From an uncultured Blautia sp. (lineage in GTDB: Bacteria; Bacillota; Clostridia; Lachnospirales; Lachnospiraceae), in the NCBI GenBank assembly GCA_900541985.1, contig UQLX01000016.1, forward strand, positions 1 to 54,549: a stretch of DNA of 54,549 nucleotides, given 5' to 3'. Both the position numbers and the translations under genes were made by a program. Under the pieces are notes generated by a model, which saw nothing but the letters and a program-made list of their open reading frames with translations, was not told where the DNA came from and did no database searches. The number at the start of each line of letters is the position of its first letter. Position 1 is the stretch's first letter. Positions 32,518 to 41,337 of this stretch are shown one piece after another.

Positions 32518-33366
32518 TCAGGAGAAAAAACTCTCCGCCACTCTCATATCAGCCACATATCCTACACTTCCTGTCATATAGATGTCCCCGTTATCGCTGA
32601 TATCAATCTGGATCATTCCTCCCGGCTGGTTCACATTCACACGGCTCTCTACCAGCCCCAGACGATAGGCTGCAGCTGCAGCTGCACAGCTTCCCGTTCC
32701 TGAGGCTTTGGTATAACCGGAACCTCTTTCCCAGATTTCAATATCCAGATTTCCTGTATCGATCTTCCGGCAGATCTGGAGGTTCATTCTATCCGGAAAT
32801 TCATCTGCGCTTTCCACATAAGGTCCCAGAGCTCTGGCAGTCTTTTCATCTACCTTATCCATAAAAATGATACAATGAGGATTTCCTACTGTCAGACATG
32901 TTGCCTTATAGTCTTTCTCATGAAAAGTAAAGTTTTCATTGATAACCTCACGGGTTTCTCCTGTAACCGGAATCTCTCTTGATGCAAAAGATGCCTTTCC
33001 CATATTCACACGAAACTCTGTGGCACGGTTATTCAGGCATTCCACCTCAATGGGACCGGAAAGTGTCTCTATGCTGAATTTCTTTTCCTTTACATACTGC
33101 TGATCCATCAGATATTTTGCAAAAATCCGTACACCATTACCACTGATGGCAGCCTCACTTCCATCGGCGTTAAAAATATGCACACCAATTTTTCCATTAA
33201 TCTCCACTGGACCATAAAGAACACCGTCTGCCCCCAGCCCAAAGCCTCTTTGGCACATTTGTGCAATTTTTTTCCCCTGAAGCTGTACACGATTCCTGTT
33301 TGGATCTATCACAAGATAATCATTTCCAAGTCCCTGATATTTTATCATTGTAATGCAGTCTGCCAT
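32518..33366 (-). CDS. diaminopimelate epimerase-like protein lacking both catalytic cysteines
   Basis: The 282-residue protein has the complete DapF fold signatures: GLGNDYLVID near residues 12-21, NADGSEAAISGNGVR at 67-80, TVGNPHCIIF at 159-168, the Glu-Arg in IEIWERGSG and KASGTGSCAAAAA at 220-232. In DapF two Cys residues act as the acid/base pair (contexts MCGNG and ACGTG). Here both are Ser: Ser75 (codon AGT) and Ser222 (codon TCA), while the substrate-binding Asn, Glu and Arg positions remain. Normal epimerase activity is therefore doubtful; a changed reaction, a binding role or another amino acid substrate are possible. The ATG at 33366 is chosen for GAGAGG nine bases upstream. It lies ahead of prfB. 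Confidence 0.85.
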   Translation of the reverse strand: MADCITMIKYQGLGNDYLVIDPNRNRVQLQGKKIAQMCQRGFGLGADGVLYGPVEINGKIGVHIFNADGSEAAISGNGVRIFAKYLMDQQYVKEKKFSIETLSGPIEVECLNNRATEFRVNMGKASFASREIPVTGETREVINENFTFHEKDYKATCLTVGNPHCIIFMDKVDEKTARALGPYVESADEFPDRMNLQICRKIDTGNLDIEIWERGSGYTKASGTGSCAAAAAAYRLGLVESRVNVNQPGGMIQIDISDNGDIYMTGSVGYVADMRVAESFFS

Positions 33367-33533
33367 ATCAAAAAACCTCTCTTTCACCCGTGGTTTACGA
33401 TTTTCTTTCTTATCATTATATCTGATATTTTTTCTATGTATATAGGATAAAATGCCAAATACATTGCAAAAAATGCTATTTATTATTATTTAAAATACTT
33501 ATTTATAAAATTATAAAAAAACCTAAAATACTC

Positions 33534-33562
33534 TTGACAGAATTGTTTTAAATCACTATAAT
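33534..33562 (+). promoter_or_regulatory. promoter of TetR gene
   Basis: TTGACA (33534-33539) and TATAAT (33557-33562) are 17 bases apart, a consensus promoter. Its -10 box overlaps the palindromic operator. Confidence 0.9.
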
Positions 33563-33575
33563 GAACATTGTTCAT
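33561..33575. promoter_or_regulatory. TetR operator 1, ATGAACATTGTTCAT
   Basis: A perfect palindrome ATGAACA-T-TGTTCAT overlaps the -10 box and start site of the TetR gene. The same half-sites recur at 34209-34223 before the next gene, which indicates autorepression. Confidence 0.8.
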
Positions 33576-33596
33576 ATTAAGAAACGGAGAACGCGT

Positions 33597-34154
33597 ATGA
33601 ATACAGTAGTTACCTCAAGAGAAGCAATTCTGGATGCCAGCAGAAAACTGATCCAAAATAAAGGATGGGCTGCGGTAAATATCCGAAGTGTAGCCGGAGA
33701 ATGCGGTGTATCTGTAGGTTCTATCTACAACTACTTCAGCTCCAAAGCAGAATTGATCGCAGCTGCTGTGGAAAGTGTCTGGTGTGATATTTTTCATTTC
33801 CCGGACCAGGAATATTGTTTCGACAGTTTTTCTGACTGTATTCAATGGATTTTTGACAGTCTGAAAAAAGGAGAAGAAAAATATCCCGGTTTTTTCACTT
33901 TACATTCTGTTGGTTTTGTAAATGAAGACAAATCAGGAGGAAAACAGCTGATGGCACAGTCCTGGGAACATATCCGAAAAGGTTTGTGTATGGCATTGAA
34001 AAATGACAGAAACATCCGGCCGGATGCCTTTGACGATACCTTTTCACCGGAAATGCTTTCAGAGATCGTCTTTTCCCTGATTCTTTCAGAAATGCTTCAA
34101 AAAAGAAATTCCGGGTCTTCCATTCAGGAAATGATCCGAAGACTGATTTACTAA
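33597..34154 (+). CDS. TetR family transcriptional regulator
   Basis: The 185-residue repressor has an N-terminal helix-turn-helix (about 8-55, REAILDASRKLIQNKGWAAV, CGVSVGSIYNYFSSKAELI) and a C-terminal ligand domain that is not specific to a known ligand. The ATG at 33597 is chosen: GGAG lies eight bases upstream, and the in-frame ATG at 33561 lies inside the -10 box so cannot start translation from this promoter. It probably represses itself and the next gene through the two identical palindromes. The inducing signal is unknown. Confidence 0.92.
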   Translation: MNTVVTSREAILDASRKLIQNKGWAAVNIRSVAGECGVSVGSIYNYFSSKAELIAAAVESVWCDIFHFPDQEYCFDSFSDCIQWIFDSLKKGEEKYPGFFTLHSVGFVNEDKSGGKQLMAQSWEHIRKGLCMALKNDRNIRPDAFDDTFSPEMLSEIVFSLILSEMLQKRNSGSSIQEMIRRLIY

Positions 34155-34159
34155 AAAAC

Positions 34160-34200
34160 GTGCGGAAGAGCAGACAACGCTCCTCCCGCACATGTTTTTT
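34160..34200 (+). terminator. terminator after TetR gene
   Basis: GTGCGG (34160-34165) pairs with CCGCAC (34186-34191), with inner GAGC/GCTC, and TTTTTT follows at 34195-34200. It lies directly before the second operator, so the next gene depends on readthrough or a promoter within the hairpin. Confidence 0.8.
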
Positions 34201-34208
34201 AAGCAAAA

Positions 34209-34223
34209 ATGAACAATGTTCAT
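34209..34223. promoter_or_regulatory. TetR operator 2, ATGAACAATGTTCAT
   Basis: The half-sites ATGAACA and TGTTCAT are identical to operator 1, with A instead of T at the centre. It lies between the TetR terminator and the ribosome site of the membrane-protein gene. No good promoter is seen upstream of it, so it may act as a roadblock to readthrough. Confidence 0.75.
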
Positions 34224-34241
34224 AAAAAAAGGAGAATGATT

Positions 34242-34907
34242 ATGCAGGCAATTGGAGAAACTTTATTTGACGTGATTTACCTGGTACTGGTAGTAGCTGT
34301 CGGTATCAAAATGATTCGTGAAAGTAAGGATAATAAGCAGTTCCGTCTTTTCGGCATTATGGCTGTCACTTTAGGATGCGGAGACGCGTTCCATCTGGTT
34401 CCCCGTGCGTATGCACTGTGCACCACAGGACTGGAGAACTTTGCTCCGGCACTTGGTATTGGTAAATTTATCACTTCCATCACTATGACTGTTTTTTATA
34501 TTCTTTTGTATTATGTATGGAGAAACCGCTATCATGTGGAGGGCAAAAAAGAGATTACTGCAACGGTATATCTGATGGCAGGCATCCGTATTGCTCTCTG
34601 CCTGTTTCCTCAGAACCAGTGGACAAGCGCCAATGCTCCCTTATCCTGGGGAATTTACAGAAATATCCCATTCGCTGTTCTTGGACTGATCGTTATCGTC
34701 CTGTTTTATAAAAGCGCAAAAGAACACAATGACAAAGCTTTCCGTTGGATGTGGCTTACCATTGTACTGAGCTTCGGATTCTATATCCCCGTAGTATTGT
34801 GGGCAGATACTGTTCCGGCTATCGGTATGCTTATGATCCCGAAAACATGCGCTTATGTATGGACGGTATTAATCGGATATCAGGCAATGAAAAAAGAAAA
34901 TATCTAA
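34242..34907 (+). CDS. seven-span membrane protein of unknown function, TetR target
   Basis: The 221-residue protein has seven likely membrane segments and no recognised family motif. Notable features are FGIMAVTLGCGDAFHLVPRA with charged and His residues inside the second span, a conserved-looking MTVFYILLYYVWRNRYH, and VVLWADTVPAIGMLMIPKTC near the end. The His/Asp in a span suggest ligand or metal binding, but this is inference. The ATG at 34242 has AGGAG seven bases upstream; the longer in-frame start at 34209 lies in the operator. Linked control by the TetR gene suggests a stress or drug-response role. Confidence 0.75.
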   Translation: MQAIGETLFDVIYLVLVVAVGIKMIRESKDNKQFRLFGIMAVTLGCGDAFHLVPRAYALCTTGLENFAPALGIGKFITSITMTVFYILLYYVWRNRYHVEGKKEITATVYLMAGIRIALCLFPQNQWTSANAPLSWGIYRNIPFAVLGLIVIVLFYKSAKEHNDKAFRWMWLTIVLSFGFYIPVVLWADTVPAIGMLMIPKTCAYVWTVLIGYQAMKKENI

Positions 34908-34912
34908 AAAAT

Positions 34913-34977
34913 GGCAGTGTCCCTTCCAGGAAAGATTATCTCTCACTCCTGGGTAGGCGCACTGCCAAATTGTTTTT
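34913..34977 (+). terminator. terminator after membrane-protein gene
   Basis: GGCAGTG (34913-34919) pairs with CACTGCC (34960-34966) with an inner CAGGA/TCCTG stem, and TTTTTT follows at 34972. It overlaps the end of the convergent AraC gene. Confidence 0.7.
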
Positions 34978-35755
34978 TATAGGCTCGCACAAAAGTTGTA
35001 TAATCGTGAAAACCACTTTGTTCTGATGCCTTCATCACTGGAATCCCCTGCGCAATCAGAGAACGGGCAAAAAGAAGACGTTTGCTGGTAATATAGCTGT
35101 GTATGGTAAAACCTGTCTCCTCCTTAAATTTTCGCATCATATGATATCTGCTGAGAAAAAATTCTCCTGCAAGCGTATCAATAGAAAGATCTTTTTCCAG
35201 ATTTCGATTGATATAGCGAACCAGTTTTTCCACCTGAGAATCAGACGAATACGATTTTTTATCCGTGATGTACTCTTTTTGGAGAAAAACCCGGTTAACA
35301 TGCACCATAAACTGAGTAAAAAGTGCCTTTTTTAACAGTTCATCACCAAACTGCTGTCCGGCAAGAGTTGTTTCCAGCTCATAGAGTATATCCTTCAGCC
35401 GTTCCTGAAAATGGGAACTGAGGCGGATCAGACTGAAGCTTCGGTCAGCAGCCTTCTGAAAACAGGCAGTCAGTTCTCTGTTCTGAATATCTTCACGGAT
35501 CCACAGAATAAATCTTTCATAGGGAACTGAAAAATCAATCTCCGGCATATGTATGGCACCACGGCTTACCAGAAGGATATCCCAGGGTTTCAGGTGATAG
35601 GCTTTCCCCTCTATATGATAGGTAGCGCTGCCTGACAGAAAAATAATTATCTTGTGAAAATCATGATAGTGATAAACATATTCTTTTTTTATCTGATCCT
35701 TAAGATGAAACAGACGAAAATCCTCTTCCAGATAACCAGCTTTTTCTGTTTCCAT
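34943..35755 (-). CDS. AraC family transcriptional regulator
   Basis: The protein (270 residues from 35755) has an N-terminal cupin-like sensing domain (about 20-110, KEYVYHYHDFHKIIIFLSGS, then AYHLKPWDILLVSRGAIHMP) and two C-terminal helix-turn-helix units (about 170-265, LSIDTLAGEFFLSRYHMMRKF and VMKASEQSGFHDYTTFVRAY). The start is placed at ATG 35755 because GGGAGG lies ten bases upstream; a GTG three bases earlier is also possible. It is divergent from the nitroreductase, its likely target. Confidence 0.92.
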   Translation of the reverse strand: METEKAGYLEEDFRLFHLKDQIKKEYVYHYHDFHKIIIFLSGSATYHIEGKAYHLKPWDILLVSRGAIHMPEIDFSVPYERFILWIREDIQNRELTACFQKAADRSFSLIRLSSHFQERLKDILYELETTLAGQQFGDELLKKALFTQFMVHVNRVFLQKEYITDKKSYSSDSQVEKLVRYINRNLEKDLSIDTLAGEFFLSRYHMMRKFKEETGFTIHSYITSKRLLFARSLIAQGIPVMKASEQSGFHDYTTFVRAYKKQFGSAPTQE

Positions 35756-35878
35756 CACAACCTTACCTCCCTTTGGGAATATATTGCAGTCTGAAGAAAT
35801 ATTTGTATGCAACTAAATGTTATTTATACTATATAAAAATAGAAAAAATAATTCAAGAGATTCTATTATATCTTTCCT

Positions 35879-35907
35879 TTGCAAAAACCAGAAAACAATG
35901 TCATAAT
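35879..35907 (+). promoter_or_regulatory. promoter of nitroreductase gene
   Basis: TTGCAA (35879-35884) and CATAAT (35902-35907) are 17 bases apart, 32 bases before the ATG. Confidence 0.6.
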
Positions 35908-35939
35908 GGAATTATCTTATTTTACTGGAGGATTTTTAT

Positions 35940-36476
35940 ATGGAATTTCAAAACCTGATGGAAAAAAGAAGATCTGTCCGCAAATACAGCGCTGACAGAA
36001 AAGTTTCAAAAGAAGATATTATGGAAATGATCCGGGCTGCACAGGAAGCACCCTCCTGGAAGAACTCCCAGACGGGACGTTATTACTGTCTGATGTCTGA
36101 AGAGATTACTGCAAAATTCCTTGCAGAATGTCTACCAGAAGGAAATGCAGCAAAATGTCAGAATGCCGCAGTCCTTGTAACCACCTTTGTACGTGACCGC
36201 TCCGGTTTCAAACAGGACGGCACACCGGACAATGAACTTGGCAATGGATGGGGCTGCTATGATCTTGGACTTCAGGCAGAAAATCTGGTGCTGAAGGCAT
36301 CAGAGCTGGGATACGGTACCCTGATCATCGGTATCCGCGATGCAGACAGCATAAGGAGTTTTCTTTCCATTCCGGAAAATGAGATCATTGCTGCTGTAAT
36401 CGCAGTGGGTGTTCCTGCCGAAGAACCCAGACGCCCTAAACGCAAAGAAACCGAAGAAATCGTAAAATTCTTCTGA
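35940..36476 (+). CDS. nitroreductase family protein (FMN oxidoreductase)
   Basis: The 178-residue enzyme belongs to the FMN-dependent NAD(P)H nitroreductase family and probably works as a dimer in the cytoplasm. The start FQNLMEKRRSVRKYSADRKV contains the FMN-contact Arg residues (RRSVRKY), APSWKNSQTGRYY is the loop near the flavin, and LKASELGYGTLIIGIRD is the typical late motif. Substrate is unknown. GGAGG stands before the ATG. It is divergent from the AraC regulator across 184 bases, which suggests control by it. Confidence 0.92.
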   Translation: MEFQNLMEKRRSVRKYSADRKVSKEDIMEMIRAAQEAPSWKNSQTGRYYCLMSEEITAKFLAECLPEGNAAKCQNAAVLVTTFVRDRSGFKQDGTPDNELGNGWGCYDLGLQAENLVLKASELGYGTLIIGIRDADSIRSFLSIPENEIIAAVIAVGVPAEEPRRPKRKETEEIVKFF

Positions 36477-36505
36477 TTCATTCCCGATATATTTTCTTAT
36501 TTTCA

Positions 36506-36562
36506 AAAACAGTTTCACAAAGTCTGCCGCTGTATTTCCGACTGCAGCTGTGAAACTGTTTT
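36506..36562. terminator. bidirectional terminator after nitroreductase
   Basis: AAAACAGTTTCACA (36506-36519) pairs with TGTGAAACTGTTTT (36549-36562) across a 29-base loop. T-rich sequence follows on the plus strand and an A/T-rich end serves the minus strand FHA-ABC gene. Confidence 0.8.
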
Positions 36563-36572
36563 TATTTTCCTG

Positions 36573-38912
36573 TTACTGCTTTTTCTTTATACTTCGCAGC
36601 ACCGCCATACTCAGCACTGCAAAAAATACTGCAAACAGTACCATGATACCCCAGTCCTGTAAAAGATGTTCCCTGGTAAATTCGAAATATCCTTCCGCTT
36701 CATATGCCAGTTCTGTCATTTCTCCATTTATTTCCACCATGCGCTTTAACCCATTCAGATTAGAAGTAGTACCATATCCCTCCATGGACCAGCGGCAGGT
36801 AACAAACCAGGAAATATATTTTGTGGCTCCGGCAAGTTCAAACAACAGACCGGAAAACAAAATCTGAGGAAGAAGAAGGATCGGAGCAACAGTCATTGCA
36901 CGGTCTGGATTTTTAAATAAAGAGGATACAAAAATCCCCATTCCCATTGCAGAAAGAGACGTAACAAACGTTGTGATCCATAATTCCATCCATGGTTCCA
37001 AAAAAAGTTTTTCTTCCGGCCATCCCACCAGTCCTCCAAATACTCCCAGAAGCATCACTGACTGCACTGCACATAATAGGCCTAAAACCAAAAATTTAGA
37101 CAGAGTGTATGAGGACAGATGAAGACCTGTCATATATTCTCTCTTTAGAATATGCCTTTCCTTACATACCTCCTGTATCGCATTGAGGATACCGATCCAG
37201 AATGCAGCACATGACAAAGCAAAAAGAAGAGATTTTGTGGCATTATAACTCTCAAACTGATCTCCGTCTGCTACCAGTGAAATCAGAAATGCCAGTAACG
37301 GGGCCTGGATAAGCACAAGTCCCAGACGTTTCCTGTCATTCAAAAGAATGTTCATATACCTTTTACACAGAATAGCCGTCTGCCGTATTCTTCCATGTCT
37401 GCTCTTCTCTTTTTTTCTTCCTGATCTTCCGGGCGCTTCCCGGACCTCTGATACAGTATTGATGTCCTGATATCTCTTTTTCCATTTTTCCGGCTCATTA
37501 CTGATCAGATCATAGGTATCCACCAGGGAGTCCACACCAAAAAAGGCTTCTGCCTGCTTTTCATTTCCACAATAGCAAAGATTTCCGCCTTTTCCCATAA
37601 ACACGATCTTATCGCACATCTGAAGATTGAGAGTACTGTGTGTAACAAGAACGATCGTTTTGCCGCTGCTCGCCATTTGTCTAAGTGTGTTCATCAAACT
37701 TCTTTCCGTACCTGGATCCAGACCGGAGGCAGGTTCATCCAGAAACAAAAGCTCCGGATCCGAAAGCAGTTCGATGGCAATGCTGACACGTTTTCTCTGT
37801 CCGCCGCTTAGTCTTCCGATCATGGTTTTCTCATGCCCATTCAGCCCCACTGTTTTCAGTACATCCTGTATCCTTCTGGCCTGTTCTTCGCCAGGCGTAT
37901 CATCAGGCAGTCGGAGTTTTGCTGCATATTCCAGCATAGACTGAAGGGTCAGATTATCATAAACAATATCTTTCTGAGGAACATAACCTATGATATTTTT
38001 AAATGCATCGTAGGATTTGTACAGATCTCCTCCATTTACAAGAACCTGCCCGGAAGAGGGATCTGCATATCCGCTGATTGCCTCCATCAGAGTCGTTTTT
38101 CCTGCACCGGATCCGCCGATAATAGCTACAAGTTCACAGGGACGGATGGAAAGGCTTACGTCATTACAGATCGTCTTCTGTTTTCCTTTCCGTCCTACCC
38201 TTCTTACAATATGTCTGGCCTCAATTCCGATTCCCTGTACAAAAGTGTAATAATAAATTCTTCCTGCTGTAAATATCAGCTTAGAGTTCGTGATCCGGAT
38301 CACATCTTTTTCATGAAGACGTACCTTTCCTGCTATCTTTCTACCATTCACATACACACCATTTGTGCTGTTTGTGTCATAAAGATAATACTGTCCGTTT
38401 TCCATTCGGATCCGTGCATGAGCCATGGAAACACTGACATGCCTGAGGCAGATATCACAGGACTTCTGACGGCCAACGGTTACATCCGTTCCTTCCTGTA
38501 TAAAAGTACAATTCCACCTCACGCTTTCCTGACTTTCACTGAGCAGGAACATGACTCCCTGCCTGATACTCTCTCCCTCTGCATCAATCCTTACAATGTC
38601 ACCTGGCTCCATTGTACATTGCCTTACCATCAGATCATTCCATATGATCCCGTTTTTACTGTTTGGATCGTCTGTAATAAAAAGGCTTCCGTCCTTATAT
38701 TCCATAAACCCGTGACTTCTGGAGACCACTTTTGACTGCAGGATAAAGTCACAGTTCTGTGCCCGTCCAAATGTTATTTTTCTGTTTTCCCATCCATCAA
38801 GACTGATTTCCTTGGGCGGATTTTCTCCATCGAAAATAATAAGAACTTTTCCGCCTGTCTTTGATTTTTCTGAATGACGATAATAGACTGTCTCTGCTCT
38901 GTAACTGCTCAT
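36573..38912 (-). CDS. FHA domain-containing ABCG-type ABC transporter
   Basis: The 779-residue protein combines signalling and transport. Two FHA domains lie first: FHA1 about 35-110 (GR at 49-50, SRSHG at 64-68, SKNG at 85-88) and FHA2 about 130-215 (GR at 147-148, SMAHA at 162-166, STNG at 182-185). A half-size ABC ATPase follows (about 230-480; Walker A GGSGAGKTT at 266-274, signature LSGGQRKRVSIAIELL, Walker B LLFLDEPASGLDPG). An ABC2-type membrane domain with about six spans (about 530-775) ends it. FHA domains bind phosphothreonine, so activity is probably set by the adjoining Ser/Thr kinase, 11 bases upstream. The cargo is unknown. Confidence 0.92.
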   Translation of the reverse strand: MSSYRAETVYYRHSEKSKTGGKVLIIFDGENPPKEISLDGWENRKITFGRAQNCDFILQSKVVSRSHGFMEYKDGSLFITDDPNSKNGIIWNDLMVRQCTMEPGDIVRIDAEGESIRQGVMFLLSESQESVRWNCTFIQEGTDVTVGRQKSCDICLRHVSVSMAHARIRMENGQYYLYDTNSTNGVYVNGRKIAGKVRLHEKDVIRITNSKLIFTAGRIYYYTFVQGIGIEARHIVRRVGRKGKQKTICNDVSLSIRPCELVAIIGGSGAGKTTLMEAISGYADPSSGQVLVNGGDLYKSYDAFKNIIGYVPQKDIVYDNLTLQSMLEYAAKLRLPDDTPGEEQARRIQDVLKTVGLNGHEKTMIGRLSGGQRKRVSIAIELLSDPELLFLDEPASGLDPGTERSLMNTLRQMASSGKTIVLVTHSTLNLQMCDKIVFMGKGGNLCYCGNEKQAEAFFGVDSLVDTYDLISNEPEKWKKRYQDINTVSEVREAPGRSGRKKEKSRHGRIRQTAILCKRYMNILLNDRKRLGLVLIQAPLLAFLISLVADGDQFESYNATKSLLFALSCAAFWIGILNAIQEVCKERHILKREYMTGLHLSSYTLSKFLVLGLLCAVQSVMLLGVFGGLVGWPEEKLFLEPWMELWITTFVTSLSAMGMGIFVSSLFKNPDRAMTVAPILLLPQILFSGLLFELAGATKYISWFVTCRWSMEGYGTTSNLNGLKRMVEINGEMTELAYEAEGYFEFTREHLLQDWGIMVLFAVFFAVLSMAVLRSIKKKQ

Positions 38913-38923
38913 TTCTCCCCCTG

Positions 38924-41041
38924 TTACGGTTCCTGTGCAGCATTTACTGCATTTGGATTATACCATTTTCCAATCAGCTGCCTCTCTCCGGTAACTCTGT
39001 CCATAGACCAGAATTCCGTATTTTCCTGTCCATTCTCCGGACAAAACCTCATAAAGCAAATCTGATCCTTCAATTCATAAAATCCGCCTCCCATATACAG
39101 GTGAAAGTTTCCAATATCATATTCTTTCTGTTCCCCTGTCTCTAAGTCTCTCCTGTAAAGGATCGTGTGATCCCCAGCTTCCTGTTTAAAATAAAGCCCC
39201 TCACCGCTGACAACACTTTTTGCATACTGGTCTGTAAGCAGAGTTTCTGTTTCTCCTGTCAGCGCATCATAGGAACAGGTTGTATAAGTGCCGTTTTCAT
39301 TCTGGAGCATATAGTACAGCTTATAGTCTCTGACTGCCAGACGGGTTCCTTTCAGATCCTCTATTCTCTTCAGATTCTGAAACCCCGGCTCTGAAGTGTA
39401 CCATCTGCCGTCTTCTATTCCGGTAGAAAACCATACATTTTCATTTCCATTCCTGAAAATATATGGAGGCGCCTCCTCTTCTTTTCCTGTTTCCAGATCG
39501 ATCTTTCTGCTGCCTTTGTTTCCCTGACTGTCTACAGACATATAATAAAGCCAGCCATCGTGAATGCATAAAAAAGTAGAAGCATATGCATGCTCTGTGA
39601 GAAATTCTCTTTTTTCTCCGTCAAGATTCATAGCTATGACAGGACAGGGAACGTTTTCCACACCATTGTTCATTCTCCAGTATATCTTATCCCCATACAC
39701 AGCCATCGTATCCACATAACTGCCTGAAATACTCTTAAAACCTTCTGCATCTACATCATATACGGTATAAATTTTATTTCCATTTTCCCACATACGTCCA
39801 GAATACGGCATCTGCACTTTCAGACTGACTGTTTCTGTTTTTTCTTCCCGGATATCGTCTTCCTCTTCTTCCAAAGATTGCTCCTCTGTTTTTTCTGCCT
39901 GGGAAACTGGCTCCTCTTTTCTCAAAAAATCAGTAATCTGTCCCCGCCCCAGAAAAATCACTGTCAAAAACAGAAAGATTGTTATAAGAGCTGCTGTAAT
40001 CCCCAGCATCCAAGGAACAGCGCTGTTTTTCCGGGGCTCACTGTCTTTACGTATCTGTTTTCCTTTATGGTTAAGCAATACTGTTGTTTCCTCTCCCTCA
40101 GGAGGAAGCAGCAGTGTGGCACTGTTTCCCTCTTCGAGATCTTCTTCTATATAAAGCAGCTTACGCAGATCTCTTTCAAAATCTGATGCTTTCTGATAAC
40201 GATCTTCTCCACGGTAAGCACAGGCTTTTCTCAATATATTTCCCAGCGGCCTACCTCCATGGCAGGGATCCGGAAATAACTCTCCTTCCCTTCTCCTTCT
40301 GTCAGCTTCCATCACGGCGCTATATCCAATATCTGCGCCGTCAGACGGCAAAAAGGGAAGTCGGCCTTTATTGGCAAGCTGGTACAGGACCAACCCCAAA
40401 GAATAAATATCTACTGTCTTCCCATATTTTTCTCCCCTGTAAATCTCCGGAGCCATATAAGATTCCGTTCCGGCTTTGGTATATCCTGCCATTGTATTTT
40501 CCATATATCTGGCAATTCCAAAATCTCCCAGTTTGTATCCGCCCAGATCTGACCAGAAGATATTTGCCGGCTTAATATCCCGATGTATGACGTCCCGCCT
40601 CTCACAGACATCAAGGGCCTGGCAAAGATCACATCCCAGCTGAATAACATCTCTCAGAGTTAATACTTTTTCTTTTTGGATTTTTGAAAGGCTTTTCAAA
40701 AGTTCCATCCGAATATAGATGACCCATCCGCCCGATACCTTTTGGATCCTGGAATCTTCAATGGATACAATATGAGCAGCCCCTTTCAAAAATTCCATGA
40801 TATCGATTTCTTTTATAATGCTGGTCTTTATTTCCTTAAGATAAGATTCCACTGAAATCCCACTGTTTTCCAGCTCTCTCTGCTTCTGTTCATCCGGCAC
40901 TACACGGATGATCTTTACAGCAGCCTGTGAAATATGCCCATATTCCGTCTTTTGTACTCTGTATACACTGCCAAAAGTACCTTTGCCCAAAATACCGATA
41001 ATCTTCCATTCCGGCCAGGGCAGTTCAATCCTTTCTTCCAT
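38924..41041 (-). CDS. transmembrane Ser/Thr protein kinase with extracellular propeller-like domain
   Basis: From ATG 41041 the protein has 705 residues. The cytoplasmic kinase domain (about 10-295) is complete: glycine loop GILGKGTFGSV (17-27), Lys43 in AAVKII, HRDIKPAN (153-160), DFG (173-175) and the activation segment with AGTESYMAPE. A juxtamembrane stretch carries EGEETTVLLN (about 315-325), a possible phosphothreonine site for an FHA partner. One membrane span (342-365) follows, then an acidic linker and an outside domain of about 300 residues with DUF5050-like repeats, no PASTA units. It should sense something outside and signal to the FHA-ABC transporter. The longer start at 41089 has no ribosome site. 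Confidence 0.93.
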   Translation of the reverse strand: MEERIELPWPEWKIIGILGKGTFGSVYRVQKTEYGHISQAAVKIIRVVPDEQKQRELENSGISVESYLKEIKTSIIKEIDIMEFLKGAAHIVSIEDSRIQKVSGGWVIYIRMELLKSLSKIQKEKVLTLRDVIQLGCDLCQALDVCERRDVIHRDIKPANIFWSDLGGYKLGDFGIARYMENTMAGYTKAGTESYMAPEIYRGEKYGKTVDIYSLGLVLYQLANKGRLPFLPSDGADIGYSAVMEADRRRREGELFPDPCHGGRPLGNILRKACAYRGEDRYQKASDFERDLRKLLYIEEDLEEGNSATLLLPPEGEETTVLLNHKGKQIRKDSEPRKNSAVPWMLGITAALITIFLFLTVIFLGRGQITDFLRKEEPVSQAEKTEEQSLEEEEDDIREEKTETVSLKVQMPYSGRMWENGNKIYTVYDVDAEGFKSISGSYVDTMAVYGDKIYWRMNNGVENVPCPVIAMNLDGEKREFLTEHAYASTFLCIHDGWLYYMSVDSQGNKGSRKIDLETGKEEEAPPYIFRNGNENVWFSTGIEDGRWYTSEPGFQNLKRIEDLKGTRLAVRDYKLYYMLQNENGTYTTCSYDALTGETETLLTDQYAKSVVSGEGLYFKQEAGDHTILYRRDLETGEQKEYDIGNFHLYMGGGFYELKDQICFMRFCPENGQENTEFWSMDRVTGERQLIGKWYNPNAVNAAQEP

Positions 41042-41204
41042 TGTAAATTCTATTCCTTCCCTGTAAATTTCTGTATGGCAAATTCCCACCCTGTCCGAAC
41101 AACCTCACAGTCTCAGGACAGCGTGGGAATATTTTTCTTTTTCATTCACACCATATATCTAATTTATACTAATATTATACATAATTGCAAAAATTTTTAC
41201 AATA

Positions 41205-41249
41205 TGTGGCATACTTTGTGGGCATACTTTTCACCTCTATATTGCCCAC
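41205..41249. repeat. tandem and inverted repeats upstream of HTH gene
   Basis: GTGGCATACTTT and GTGGGCATACTTT stand in tandem at 41206-41230, and GTGGGCA (41218-41224) faces TGCCCAC (41243-41249). This lies between the divergent kinase and HTH genes and could be an operator for one or both. Confidence 0.5.
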
Positions 41250-41337
41250 GAATATATTTTTTTGTTCTGATATCAGGACAAGCCTGTGAAAAAGTGATAT
41301 TCTATATAAAAGGAGTAAAAGGAAGGAGAAGACATAC

